Below are positions 55,882-63,113 of a stretch of DNA of 64,000 nucleotides, piece after piece (the first letter of the stretch is position 1; every line of letters begins with the position of its first letter). The notes below the pieces were generated by a model. The model saw nothing but the letters and a program-made list of their open reading frames with translations, made no database searches and was not told the DNA's origin. This stretch comes from Candidatus Tectomicrobia bacterium (GTDB taxonomy: Bacteria > UBA8248), in NCBI GenBank assembly GCA_016192135.1, contig JACPUR010000002.1, positions 1-64,000 of the forward strand, given 5' to 3'. The position numbers were made by a program, and so were the translations under genes.

Positions 55882-57108
55882 CTACCCCGCCGGACGGGCG
55901 CGCCGTGGGGGGAGGCGCCGCTCGATGGAGAGCTCGACGGCGGCGGCCACGTCGTGGAGCCGGAAGTCGTCCATGCAGTAGTTGTGGCCGCGCTCGCAGC
56001 GGTCGCGGGTGAAGTAGAGGGGGCAGGGGCTGCACTCGAGGCCCGCGTAGAGCGGGATGAAGGGGCTCCCGCGCGGGCCGGTGCGCCAGGGGGGGGTGGG
56101 GCCGAAGAGGGCGATGACGGGGGTGCCCACGGCGGCGGCCATGTGCATGGGGCCGCTGTCGTTGCCGAGGAAGGCGTCGGCCTTCTCGAGCAGGGCGGCC
56201 AGGACGCCCAGGGGCGCGGGGGGCCAGACGGCGGCGGGGGCGGTGCGGCAGGCGCGGCGCATCTCGTCGAGGAGGTCCTTCTCGTCCGGCCCCGCGAGGA
56301 GGACGGCGCGCCACCCCCGCTCCTGGAGCAGGTCCACCACCCCGGCGAAACCCGCCTCGCTCCACCGCTTGGGGGGCCACTTGGCCCCCGGGCAGACGGC
56401 CACGAGGGGGCCGCCCCCCTCTCCGATGCCGTTCTCGGCCAGCAGCCGGGCGGCGGCCTCCCGGAGATCGCCGGTCAGGTGGAGCCGCCAGCCGCCCGCG
56501 TCGGGGGCGGCGCCCGCGGCGGCGGCCAGGCGGCTCATCCGGTCGGCGTAGTGGGCGTTCTCGTCGAGGGCGAACTCGTGCGTGTAGAAGTGGCCGAAAC
56601 CATCCGTGGAAAAGAAGCCGAGCGGGATGTGGCGGTAGAAGCCCATGCGCACCGGGGCGCCCGCGATCCAGGCGGCGGCGGCCGAGTGGAAGAGGCCGCT
56701 GAAGTCGAGGATGAGGTCGTAGCGCGCGCGCCGGAGCCGCACGGAGGCCGGCACCCAGGCCAGCGCGCGGCGCAGGCGGCGGCCGCCCCGCAGGAGGAAG
56801 CCGCAGGGAAGGCTCTCCACGGCGTCCATGCCCGGGAGGAAGCGGGCCAGGGGGGCGACCCCCGTCTGCGTGAGCAGGTGGATCTCGGCCACCGGGAAGC
56901 GGCGGCGGATGGCGCGGATGGCGGGCGAGGTCATCAAGATGTCGCCCAGGGCGTCGAACTTGATGAGGAGGATGCGGCGCACGCTCTCCATCATTTCGGA
57001 GGAGGGGAACAGGTCACGCTGCGGGGGCCGGGTGAGGAGGCGGACGGCGCGGTAGATCCAATAGGGGATGGAGCGGAGGGTCCGGGCCAGCAGGAACCGC
57101 ATTCGCAT
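55882..57108 (-). CDS. glycosyltransferase family 9 (heptosyltransferase-like)
   Basis: The 408-residue protein has a membrane-proximal helix (LLARTLRSIPYWIYRAVRL) and a GT-B fold: RRILLIKFDALGDILMTSPAIRAIRRRFP. The C-terminal half shows VAVCPGAKWPPKRWSEAGFAGV and the LPS-heptosyltransferase-type motif GNDSGPMHMAAAVGTPVIALFGPT. Enzymes of this family add heptose or related sugars to lipopolysaccharide cores or to proteins. I start at ATG 57108 (AGGG 6 bases upstream); MESVRRILL is a possible internal start. A Cys-rich C-terminal stretch (SPCPLYFTRDRCERGHNYC) is present. Confidence 0.92.
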   Translation of the reverse strand: MRMRFLLARTLRSIPYWIYRAVRLLTRPPQRDLFPSSEMMESVRRILLIKFDALGDILMTSPAIRAIRRRFPVAEIHLLTQTGVAPLARFLPGMDAVESLPCGFLLRGGRRLRRALAWVPASVRLRRARYDLILDFSGLFHSAAAAWIAGAPVRMGFYRHIPLGFFSTDGFGHFYTHEFALDENAHYADRMSRLAAAAGAAPDAGGWRLHLTGDLREAAARLLAENGIGEGGGPLVAVCPGAKWPPKRWSEAGFAGVVDLLQERGWRAVLLAGPDEKDLLDEMRRACRTAPAAVWPPAPLGVLAALLEKADAFLGNDSGPMHMAAAVGTPVIALFGPTPPWRTGPRGSPFIPLYAGLECSPCPLYFTRDRCERGHNYCMDDFRLHDVAAAVELSIERRLPPRRARPAG

Positions 57109-57214
57109 GGGGAACCCTCGGCAGGAAAAAAGGCGGGCCCGTGGAAATCCATCCAAAACCATACCCTTTTCGTTTATCCAAGCAAATCCTCCCCGATCCT
57201 CCATTATTTCGGAG

Positions 57215-57242
57215 TTGACAAAAAAAGAGTTTAAAAGATAAA
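57215..57242 (+). promoter_or_regulatory. candidate promoter of the Rrf2 gene
   Basis: TTGACA (57215-57220), 16-base spacer, GATAAA (57237-57242). The sequence TTCGGAGTTG just upstream resembles TCGGA repeats upstream of the cox operon. Confidence 0.45.
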
Positions 57243-57309
57243 AAGAACATGCTGTCTTTTTTGGGGGGAGGAACGGCTCTCTTCCCCGCTTCCCGGCCAG
57301 GAGGTTCCG

Positions 57310-57774
57310 ATGATCTACTCTCGTCCGACCGAATACGCGCTGCGCGCTCTGACCTACATGGGCGTGAAAAACCCAAGGGGGGTCACCCGTGTACAGGAGA
57401 TCGCCCAGGCGGAGGATCTTCCGGCGCCCTTCCTGGCGAAGGTCCTCCAGCAGCTCGCCCGCTCGGGCGTGTTGACGTCGGTGAAGGGGCCGAAGGGCGG
57501 CTTCGGCTTTTCGCGTCCGCCGGAGGAGATTTGCCTGATGGAGGTGGTCGCCGTCGTGGACGGGACGGAAGGCTTCACCCGCTGCGCCGTCGGCCTGACC
57601 GAGTGCTCGGATGACGCCCCTTGCCCGCTCCATGATTCCTGGAAGCCCCTGCGGGAGAAGATCAACGACTATCTGAAGGGCATCTCGATTGCGGACCTGG
57701 CCATTGCGCTGAACCGCAAGCGCCAGATCATCCAGCGCAAGATTCCGATCCGGGCTGCGGCGGTGGCGGAATAA
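57310..57774 (+). CDS. Rrf2-family regulator beside the cox operon
   Basis: The 154-residue protein has the winged helix YSRPTEYALRALTYMGV, IAQAEDLPAPFLAKVLQQLARSGVLTSVKGPKGGFGFSRPP, and a Cys cluster CAVGLTECSDDAPCPLH (C-x6-C-x5-C). This is the Rrf2 arrangement of NsrR/IscR, whose Fe-S cluster senses NO, oxygen or cluster status. It is upstream of, and on the same strand as, the cytochrome oxidase genes, so control of that operon is likely. An upstream promoter is proposed at 57215. Confidence 0.92.
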   Translation: MIYSRPTEYALRALTYMGVKNPRGVTRVQEIAQAEDLPAPFLAKVLQQLARSGVLTSVKGPKGGFGFSRPPEEICLMEVVAVVDGTEGFTRCAVGLTECSDDAPCPLHDSWKPLREKINDYLKGISIADLAIALNRKRQIIQRKIPIRAAAVAE

Positions 57775-57812
57775 AAATAAAATCGGACTTTGGGAAGAGA
57801 CGAAAAAAGAGA

Positions 57813-57841
57813 TAGAAATTCGGATTTTGATTTCGTATAAT
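57813..57841 (+). promoter_or_regulatory. cox operon promoter with TCGGA repeats
   Basis: TAGAAA (57813-57818), 17 bases, TATAAT (57836-57841). Within the upstream AT-rich stretch are AATCGGACTTTGG (57781-57793) and ATTCGGATTTTGA (57818-57830); the second lies in the spacer. A related TTTCGGAGTTGA precedes the Rrf2 gene promoter. These shared TCGGA-n-TT elements are candidate Rrf2 operators. The leader to coxB would be about 190 bases with no visible gene. Confidence 0.5.
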
Positions 57842-58034
57842 TCCCTCATGTCGGCTGGCCCTTCTAAAGGACCTCCCATGCGCGTCCCGCGCGGGAGAGG
57901 GACTGTCTTTTCAAGACCCTGACGAGCGGCGGGGGGATATATACCCCGCCCCCCGATGAGTTCGCGTTCCGTGGGAGCCTCCTGGGGCGCCGCCCCGTGT
58001 GCGTCGCGGCGGGGCCTAGCGAGCGAGGGCGACG

Positions 58035-58727
58035 ATGTTCGCGTGGCTGCCGGAGAACGTCTCCACCTTCGGTGGGGACATCGACTCCATCTTCCGCTTC
58101 ATCTACTACATCGTCGGCTTCTGGTTCCTGGCGACCCAGGGCTTCCTCATCTACTGCCTCATCCGCTTCCGGCGCGGCCGGGGCGGCCGCACCCCCTACC
58201 TGCACGGCAACAACCTGGCCCAGGCGGCCTGGATCCTCGTCCCGCTGGTCTTCGTGCTGGTCCTCGACCTCTGGATCGACTTCCGCAGCGCCGACGTCTG
58301 GGCCCGCGTGAAGATAGGCTCGCCCAAGCCCGAGGTGACGGTGGAGGTCCTGGGCAAGCAGTTCAACTGGATCGTGACCTACCCGGGGCCGGACGGGAAA
58401 TTCGGCACCGCCGACGACAAGAAGGTGGAGAACGAGCTCCACGTGCCCGCGGGCAAAGTGGTGCAGGTGGTGCTCAAGGGGGAGGACGTGATCCACAGCT
58501 TCTTCCTCCCGCACCTGCGGCTCAAGCAGGACGTGGTCCCCGGCCGGGCGATCAAGGCTTGGTTCCAGGCGACCAAGCCCGGCAAGTGGGAGATTCCCTG
58601 CGCCGAGCTGTGCGGCGTCGGCCATTCCGGGATGAAGGGCTGGCTCTTCGTCCACCCCGAGGCGGAGTACAAGGCGTGGTCGGCCAGGCTGTGGCCCGGC
58701 ACCCAGAGCGCCCGGGCGGTTCCCTGA
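58035..58727 (+). CDS. ctaC: cytochrome c oxidase subunit II
   Basis: The 230-residue subunit has two N-terminal membrane helices (FIYYIVGFWFLATQGFLIYCLI and AAWILVPLVFVLVLDLWIDF) and a periplasmic CuA domain. The CuA ligands are in DVIHSFFLPHLRLK (His) and CAELCGVGHSGMKG (two Cys, His, Met). It accepts electrons from cytochrome c. There is no fused cytochrome c domain. ATG 58035 has GAGG 7 bases upstream. It is the first gene of the ctaCDEF-type operon. Confidence 0.95.
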   Translation: MFAWLPENVSTFGGDIDSIFRFIYYIVGFWFLATQGFLIYCLIRFRRGRGGRTPYLHGNNLAQAAWILVPLVFVLVLDLWIDFRSADVWARVKIGSPKPEVTVEVLGKQFNWIVTYPGPDGKFGTADDKKVENELHVPAGKVVQVVLKGEDVIHSFFLPHLRLKQDVVPGRAIKAWFQATKPGKWEIPCAELCGVGHSGMKGWLFVHPEAEYKAWSARLWPGTQSARAVP

Positions 58728-58743
58728 GCGGAAGAGGGGCACG

Positions 58744-60459
58744 ATGAGCGAGACTTTGGCGGCGCCGGTGGAGCACGGGGAGCCGGCGGGCTTCTGGCGG
58801 ACGTACGTTTTTTCGACCGATCACAAGATGATCGCGCGGCAGTACATGTTCATCGCCCTGTTCTGGGCGGCGCTGGGGGGTTTCTTCGCCTACATCATCC
58901 GCTGGCAGCTCGCCCACCCGGATACGGACATCCCCCTCCTCGGGAGGCCCATCGGCCCGGAGGAGTACAACGCCTTCGTCACCATGCACGGGACCATCAT
59001 GGTGTTCTTCGTGGCCATGCCCCTGCTGCTGGCGTCGTTCGGCAACTTCCTCATCCCGCTGATGATTGGCGCGCGCGACATGGCCTTCCCCCGGCTGAAC
59101 ATGTTGTCGGTCTGGGTGCTCGCGCTGGCGTCGCTGATCCTGATCGGCTCCTTCTTCGTGGAGGGCGGCGCGGCCTCCGCGGGCTGGACGGGCTACCCGC
59201 CGCTCTCGGCCAAGCCGGCCTACACCGGGGTCGAATGGGGCATGGACCTCTGGCTGCTGGCCCTCGCGCTGGAGTTCGGCTCCTTCCTGATGGGGGGCAT
59301 CAACTTCCTCGTGACCCCCATGAACATGCGCACGCGGGGGATGGGCTTCTTCCGCATGCCGCTGTTCGTGTGGATGGTCATGATCGCCTCGCTCATCTTC
59401 CTCCTCTCGGTGGGGCCGCTCATCGCGGGGGCGGTGATGCTGCTCCTCGACCGCAACCTGGGGACGAGCTTCTTCATGGCGCCGGGAGGAGGCGACCCGC
59501 TCCTGTGGCAGCACCTGTTCTGGTTCTTCGGGCACCCCGAGGTCTACGTGATCCTGCTGCCCGCCCTCGGGGCCATGATGGAGGTGATGACCACCTTCTC
59601 GCGCAAGACCATCTTTGGTTACCGCCCGATCATCATCGCCGTGATTGTCGCCGGGGGGCTGAGCTTCGTCGTGTGGGCCCACCACCAGTTCATCAGCGGG
59701 CTGGACCCCCGGCTGGCGACGCCCTTCAGCGTCACCACCATCATCATCTCGGTGCCCTTCGCCCTGATCGTCTTCGCCCTGCTGGCCACCCTGTGGCGGG
59801 GCTCCATCCGCCTGGCCACCCCGATGTGGTTCGCCGTGGGGGGGCTCGCGGTGTTCATCTTCGGGGGGCTGACGGGCATCTTCAACGGATCGGCGGCGGT
59901 GGACATCTACATCCACGACACCTATTTCGTCGTCGCCCACTTCCACAGCACGTTGTTCAGCTCGCTCTTCCTGGGGGGCTTCGCGGCCATCTACTACTGG
60001 TACCCCAAGATGTTCGGCCGGATGATGAACGAGGCCCTGGGGCAGCTCCACTTCTGGGGGACCTTCCTCTTCTTCCTCGCCGTCTTCGTGCCCATGCACC
60101 TGGTGGGGGTGGGGGGCATGATGCGCCGCATCGCCAACCCCGGACAGTATGAGTTCCTCGCCCCGCTGGCGGGGCTCAACCGCATGATCACGATGTCGAC
60201 CATCTTCCTCCTGCTCTCCCAGTTCTTCTTCGTCTTCAACTTCTTCTGGAGCATGTTCCGCGGCCGGCCCGCGCCGGAGAACCCGTGGGACGGGACAACG
60301 CTGGAGTGGACCACACTCTCGCCTCCCCCTCACGGGAACTGGCCGGGCGAGGTCCCGCGCGTGTACCATCCGCCCTACGGCTACGGGCTGCCGGGAGCCT
60401 CGGAGGACTGGGTGCCCCAGCACCGGCCGTTGCCCAGCGGGGCCGCCCCGCGGACCTAG
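58744..60459 (+). CDS. ctaD: cytochrome c oxidase subunit I
   Basis: The 571-residue subunit has about twelve membrane helices and the heme-copper ligands: MHGTIMVFF (heme a His), WQHLFWFFGHPEVYVILLP (CuB His and cross-linked Tyr), AHHQFISG (CuB His pair), and HDTYFVVAHFH (heme a3 and heme a His). The GHPEVY motif places it with A-type heme-copper oxidases. It reduces O2 to water and pumps protons. It begins 16 bases after ctaC and ends 27 bases before ctaE. Confidence 0.97.
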   Translation: MSETLAAPVEHGEPAGFWRTYVFSTDHKMIARQYMFIALFWAALGGFFAYIIRWQLAHPDTDIPLLGRPIGPEEYNAFVTMHGTIMVFFVAMPLLLASFGNFLIPLMIGARDMAFPRLNMLSVWVLALASLILIGSFFVEGGAASAGWTGYPPLSAKPAYTGVEWGMDLWLLALALEFGSFLMGGINFLVTPMNMRTRGMGFFRMPLFVWMVMIASLIFLLSVGPLIAGAVMLLLDRNLGTSFFMAPGGGDPLLWQHLFWFFGHPEVYVILLPALGAMMEVMTTFSRKTIFGYRPIIIAVIVAGGLSFVVWAHHQFISGLDPRLATPFSVTTIIISVPFALIVFALLATLWRGSIRLATPMWFAVGGLAVFIFGGLTGIFNGSAAVDIYIHDTYFVVAHFHSTLFSSLFLGGFAAIYYWYPKMFGRMMNEALGQLHFWGTFLFFLAVFVPMHLVGVGGMMRRIANPGQYEFLAPLAGLNRMITMSTIFLLLSQFFFVFNFFWSMFRGRPAPENPWDGTTLEWTTLSPPPHGNWPGEVPRVYHPPYGYGLPGASEDWVPQHRPLPSGAAPRT

Positions 60460-60486
60460 GAAACCTCATCGCCGGGAGATGAATGG

Positions 60487-61077
60487 ATGAGCACCGCCGC
60501 GCACGCGCCCGCGGAAGCCGCCGAGAGCACGCCGTTCCCCTCCGCCAAGCTGGGGATGTGGTGGTTCCTCGCCTCCGAGATCATGGTGTTCGGGGGCCTG
60601 ATCGTGACCTACCTGCTGTTCCGGATGGCGGGCCCGGGCTGGACCGCGGACATCCACCACAACAGCACCCTCCTGGGGACGATCAACACCCTCGTGCTAC
60701 TCACCTCGAGCTTCACGATGGTGGAGGTGCACCGGGCCCGGGGGAGGGACGACGAGCGGAGGTTCCGCCTGAACCTCGCGCTGACCATCCTGCTGGGGTT
60801 CGTCTTCTTGGGGATCAAGGGGGTCGAGTACGCCGCCCACATCCGCGAGGGGCTGGTGCCCGCCAAGTCGATGTTCTGGGCCTTCTACTTCGGGATGACC
60901 GGCCTGCACGGCCTCCACGTGGCCGGCGGGATCGTTGCCAACGCCTGTCTCTATGCGGCGGCGGCCCGGCCCGGCGGCTTCGCCCGCTACGGCCACCGCG
61001 CCGAGATGAACGGCCTCTACTGGCACTTCGTGGACGTCGTGTGGATATTCCTCTTCCCGTTGCTCTACCTCGGGTAG
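60487..61077 (+). CDS. ctaE: cytochrome c oxidase subunit III
   Basis: The 196-residue subunit is a five-helix membrane protein: LGMWWFLASEIMVFGGLIVTYLL, LGTINTLVLLTSSFTMVEVHRA, FRLNLALTILLGFVFLGIKGVEY, GMTGLHGLHVAGGIV and LYWHFVDVVWIFLFPLLYL. The GLHG-HV-GG and YWHFVDVVWI-LF--LYL segments are the COX III signatures. ATG 60487. It follows ctaD in the operon. Confidence 0.95.
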   Translation: MSTAAHAPAEAAESTPFPSAKLGMWWFLASEIMVFGGLIVTYLLFRMAGPGWTADIHHNSTLLGTINTLVLLTSSFTMVEVHRARGRDDERRFRLNLALTILLGFVFLGIKGVEYAAHIREGLVPAKSMFWAFYFGMTGLHGLHVAGGIVANACLYAAAARPGGFARYGHRAEMNGLYWHFVDVVWIFLFPLLYLG

Positions 61078-61099
61078 GGCCCTCGCGAGGGGTGACGGC

Positions 61100-61378
61100 A
61101 TGAAAGAAGAAGGCGCGCACGGCTCGCCCTACCTGCTCATCTGGATCTATCTCGTCGTCCTGGCGCTGGCCTCGGTGGCGGCCTCCCTCGTCCTGCCCAA
61201 GGCGGCGGCGGAGCTGACGATCTATCTCCTCGCGGTGGTGAAGGCGATCCTGGTGGCGCTCTACTTCATGCACCTGAAGGTGGAGCGCTTCTTCATCCAC
61301 TCGCTCACCCTCATCCCCCTGGCGCTGGTGCTGGTGCTCTTCCTCGGCCTGATCCCCGACATCGTCGTCGGCCGCTGA
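61100..61378 (+). CDS. ctaF: cytochrome c oxidase subunit IV (prokaryotic type)
   Basis: The 92-residue protein has three short membrane segments (YLLIWIYLVVLALASVAASLVL, LTIYLLAVVKAILVALYFMHL and LTLIPLALVLVLFLGLIP). The KAILVALYFMHLK motif with conserved Met-His is the bacterial COX4 signature. It is the last gene of the oxidase operon; no assembly factor (Sco, CtaG) is present in the window. Confidence 0.9.
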   Translation: MKEEGAHGSPYLLIWIYLVVLALASVAASLVLPKAAAELTIYLLAVVKAILVALYFMHLKVERFFIHSLTLIPLALVLVLFLGLIPDIVVGR

Positions 61379-61455
61379 GCGCGGCGCGCGCTCCTGTCCC
61401 CCGGGCGGGAGGCGCGCTACAATCGGCCCTCTTTGCCGGCGGAGGGCCCGTCCCC

Positions 61456-61845
61456 TTGTCCGATATCCCCCGCGTCTTCCGCGAAGGCGGCCTCCATCAG
61501 ATGGCGGATCTGCTCGTCAATCCGGCGCGCTCAGGCATCTACCTCACGCGCGGGCGCATCCGGCGCATGGCGCGCGAGATGGGCCTGCGCCCGGGCGTGC
61601 AGGGCCGGGCGCGGATGCTCGAGAACCTCTTCCGGGAGGCGGGCCTGGAGGGACGCGCGCCCGAGCTCCTCGGCCGGCTCGACGCCGAGGCGGCCGCGAT
61701 GATCGAGGACTGCCGCGCGTGGACGCGCGCCTGCCCCCCCGCCAAGGCGGCGTGGAAGGACTGGATCGCCCGCGCCCGCGAGCTGCGCCGCCATCTCCGC
61801 GAGGCGAGGCGCGCCGCGGAGAAGATGCAGTCTTCGAGCCAGTGA
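61456..61845 (+). CDS. hypothetical protein (129 aa)
   Basis: The start is TTG 61456 behind GGAGGG (9 bases). The protein is helical and basic, rich in Arg (FREGGLHQMADLLVNPARSGIYLTR, RARELRRHLREARRAAEKMQSSSQ), with no membrane segment. The first half resembles short helical, possibly zinc-free DNA-binding or regulatory domains but I cannot place it in a family. It is 77 bases after ctaF and separated by an AT-rich gap from the next gene. Confidence 0.55.
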   Translation: MSDIPRVFREGGLHQMADLLVNPARSGIYLTRGRIRRMAREMGLRPGVQGRARMLENLFREAGLEGRAPELLGRLDAEAAAMIEDCRAWTRACPPAKAAWKDWIARARELRRHLREARRAAEKMQSSSQ

Positions 61846-61957
61846 TTTCCCGCGCGGAAATGCTTTTCCTGTGTCGATAGTTATAACGTATAGGTTCCGG
61901 CAAGCGGAACTTAAGGCCGCGAAAATGATATATTCATGGATGAAGATGAATATGAGA

Positions 61958-61985
61958 TTGCGGCTTTTTTAGATTGTGGTATGTT
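61958..61985 (+). promoter_or_regulatory. candidate promoter for the 120-aa DNA-binding-like gene
   Basis: TTGCGG (61958-61963), 16-base spacer, TATGTT (61980-61985). The surrounding 61860-62020 stretch is markedly AT-rich for this genome. The ATG follows about 38 bases later with AAAGGAGAG before it. Confidence 0.45.
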
Positions 61986-62023
61986 ATGAAACTGGAAAAT
62001 AACAAATACATAAAGGAGAGAGC

Positions 62024-62386
62024 ATGAGCACATTGACGAAGGCGAAGGAGCTGCTGACCGAGATCGACTCGCAGATCAATTCCCTCTCGCGCGAGCTCAA
62101 GACCATGCGCGCGCAGCGGTCGGACGCCGCGCGCATGGTGAAGCGGCTGGGCTCCGTCGACGGTGGAGGGCGCCGGGGGCCCAAGGCCGGGGGGCGGCGC
62201 GGGCCGCGCGGCAAGCGGACGAACTGGAATCAGGTGCTGGCCTCGATGAGCGGCACCTTTTCCCTGAACGATCTCTCCAAGGCCTCGGGCAAGAGCAAGC
62301 TCACCGTCAGCCAGGCCGTGCAGAAAATGAAGAAAGAGAAGAAGATCGCGGCGACCGCCAAGCGCGGGGTGTACAAGAAGGCCTGA
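62024..62386 (+). CDS. small basic protein with C-terminal winged-helix-like domain
   Basis: The 120-residue protein has an N-terminal coiled-coil-like helix (TKAKELLTEIDSQINSLSRELKTMRAQR) and a Gly/Arg/Lys-rich linker (GGGRRGPKAGGRRGPRGKR). Its C-terminal region is winged-helix-like (NWNQVLASMSGTFSLNDLSK, then SKLTVSQAVQKMKKEKKIAA). The build recalls nucleoid-associated proteins that combine oligomerisation and DNA-binding parts. ATG 62024 has a strong AAAGGAGAG site. I do not recognise a named family; a DNA-binding role is an inference. Confidence 0.65.
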   Translation: MSTLTKAKELLTEIDSQINSLSRELKTMRAQRSDAARMVKRLGSVDGGGRRGPKAGGRRGPRGKRTNWNQVLASMSGTFSLNDLSKASGKSKLTVSQAVQKMKKEKKIAATAKRGVYKKA

Positions 62387-62480
62387 ACCGCCGGCGGCGC
62401 CCGTTCTGCCCGCGGGTTTTTTCGGCGCGACACGGCCCGTGCGCATCCGAGGCTTGGTTCTCGCCCGGCCTGCTTGGCCC

Positions 62481-63113
62481 TCATTTGCCGTACCGCTTCC
62501 TCAGCTTCTCGATATGCGCCCTGTCGGCCAGGGCGAACTCCCGCGTCCAGCGGGCGAGGGCGCGGTAGAGCTCCGTCTCGGCCTCCTCCTCCGCCGCGGC
62601 CGTGAAGACGGGCATCCAGCGCAGCAGATGCTCGTCGAGGAAGCGCGCCGCCAAGCCGAGCGCCTCCCTTGCCTTCGCCTCGTCCCCCTCCCGCCAGGCA
62701 TCCCGCTCCCTCTCGGCCAGATGGGCCAGGAATTCCAGCTCCGCGCTCAGGTGGTCCATCCCCATGACTCCGGGGCGGTGCGCCGGCCGGTACCCGCAGG
62801 CGCGGAAGAAGTCCGTCACCCGGTCGGTCGCCCGGGCGTTCAGGTGGCCGCTCTCGTCCAAGAGAGCGGCCTCGTAGGGCTGGGCCGAGAGGTGAAAGAG
62901 ATTGGTGAAGTCCGCCCGCAGGGCCTGGAGCCCCGCCTCGTCCTTGGGGGGGCCCTGGGGGAGCAGGAAGGGGTAGTTCTCGGCGAGGAACGAGAGGAGG
63001 GCCGCGTCCGGCGGGTCGAGGCAGGCCGCCGCCTGCACCCGGAAGATCCGCCGGCGCAGATCGGCCTCCTCGGCGAGTTCCTCTGGGCCGGGGCGCTTCC
63101 GGAAGAGGCTCAT
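62481..63113 (-). CDS. TorD/NarJ-like molybdoenzyme chaperone
   Basis: The 210-residue all-helical protein resembles the TorD/DmsD family: RRRIFRVQAAACLDPPDAALLSFLAENYPFLLP, ALRADFTNLFHLSAQPYEAALLDESG, and HLSAELEFLAHLAERERDAW followed by FLDEHLLRWMPVF. These bind the Tat signal and insert the molybdopterin cofactor into a partner oxidoreductase. Its ATG at 63113 overlaps the stop of the upstream molybdopterin oxidoreductase by ATGA, pairing it with that enzyme. Confidence 0.85.
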   Translation of the reverse strand: MSLFRKRPGPEELAEEADLRRRIFRVQAAACLDPPDAALLSFLAENYPFLLPQGPPKDEAGLQALRADFTNLFHLSAQPYEAALLDESGHLNARATDRVTDFFRACGYRPAHRPGVMGMDHLSAELEFLAHLAERERDAWREGDEAKAREALGLAARFLDEHLLRWMPVFTAAAEEEAETELYRALARWTREFALADRAHIEKLRKRYGK

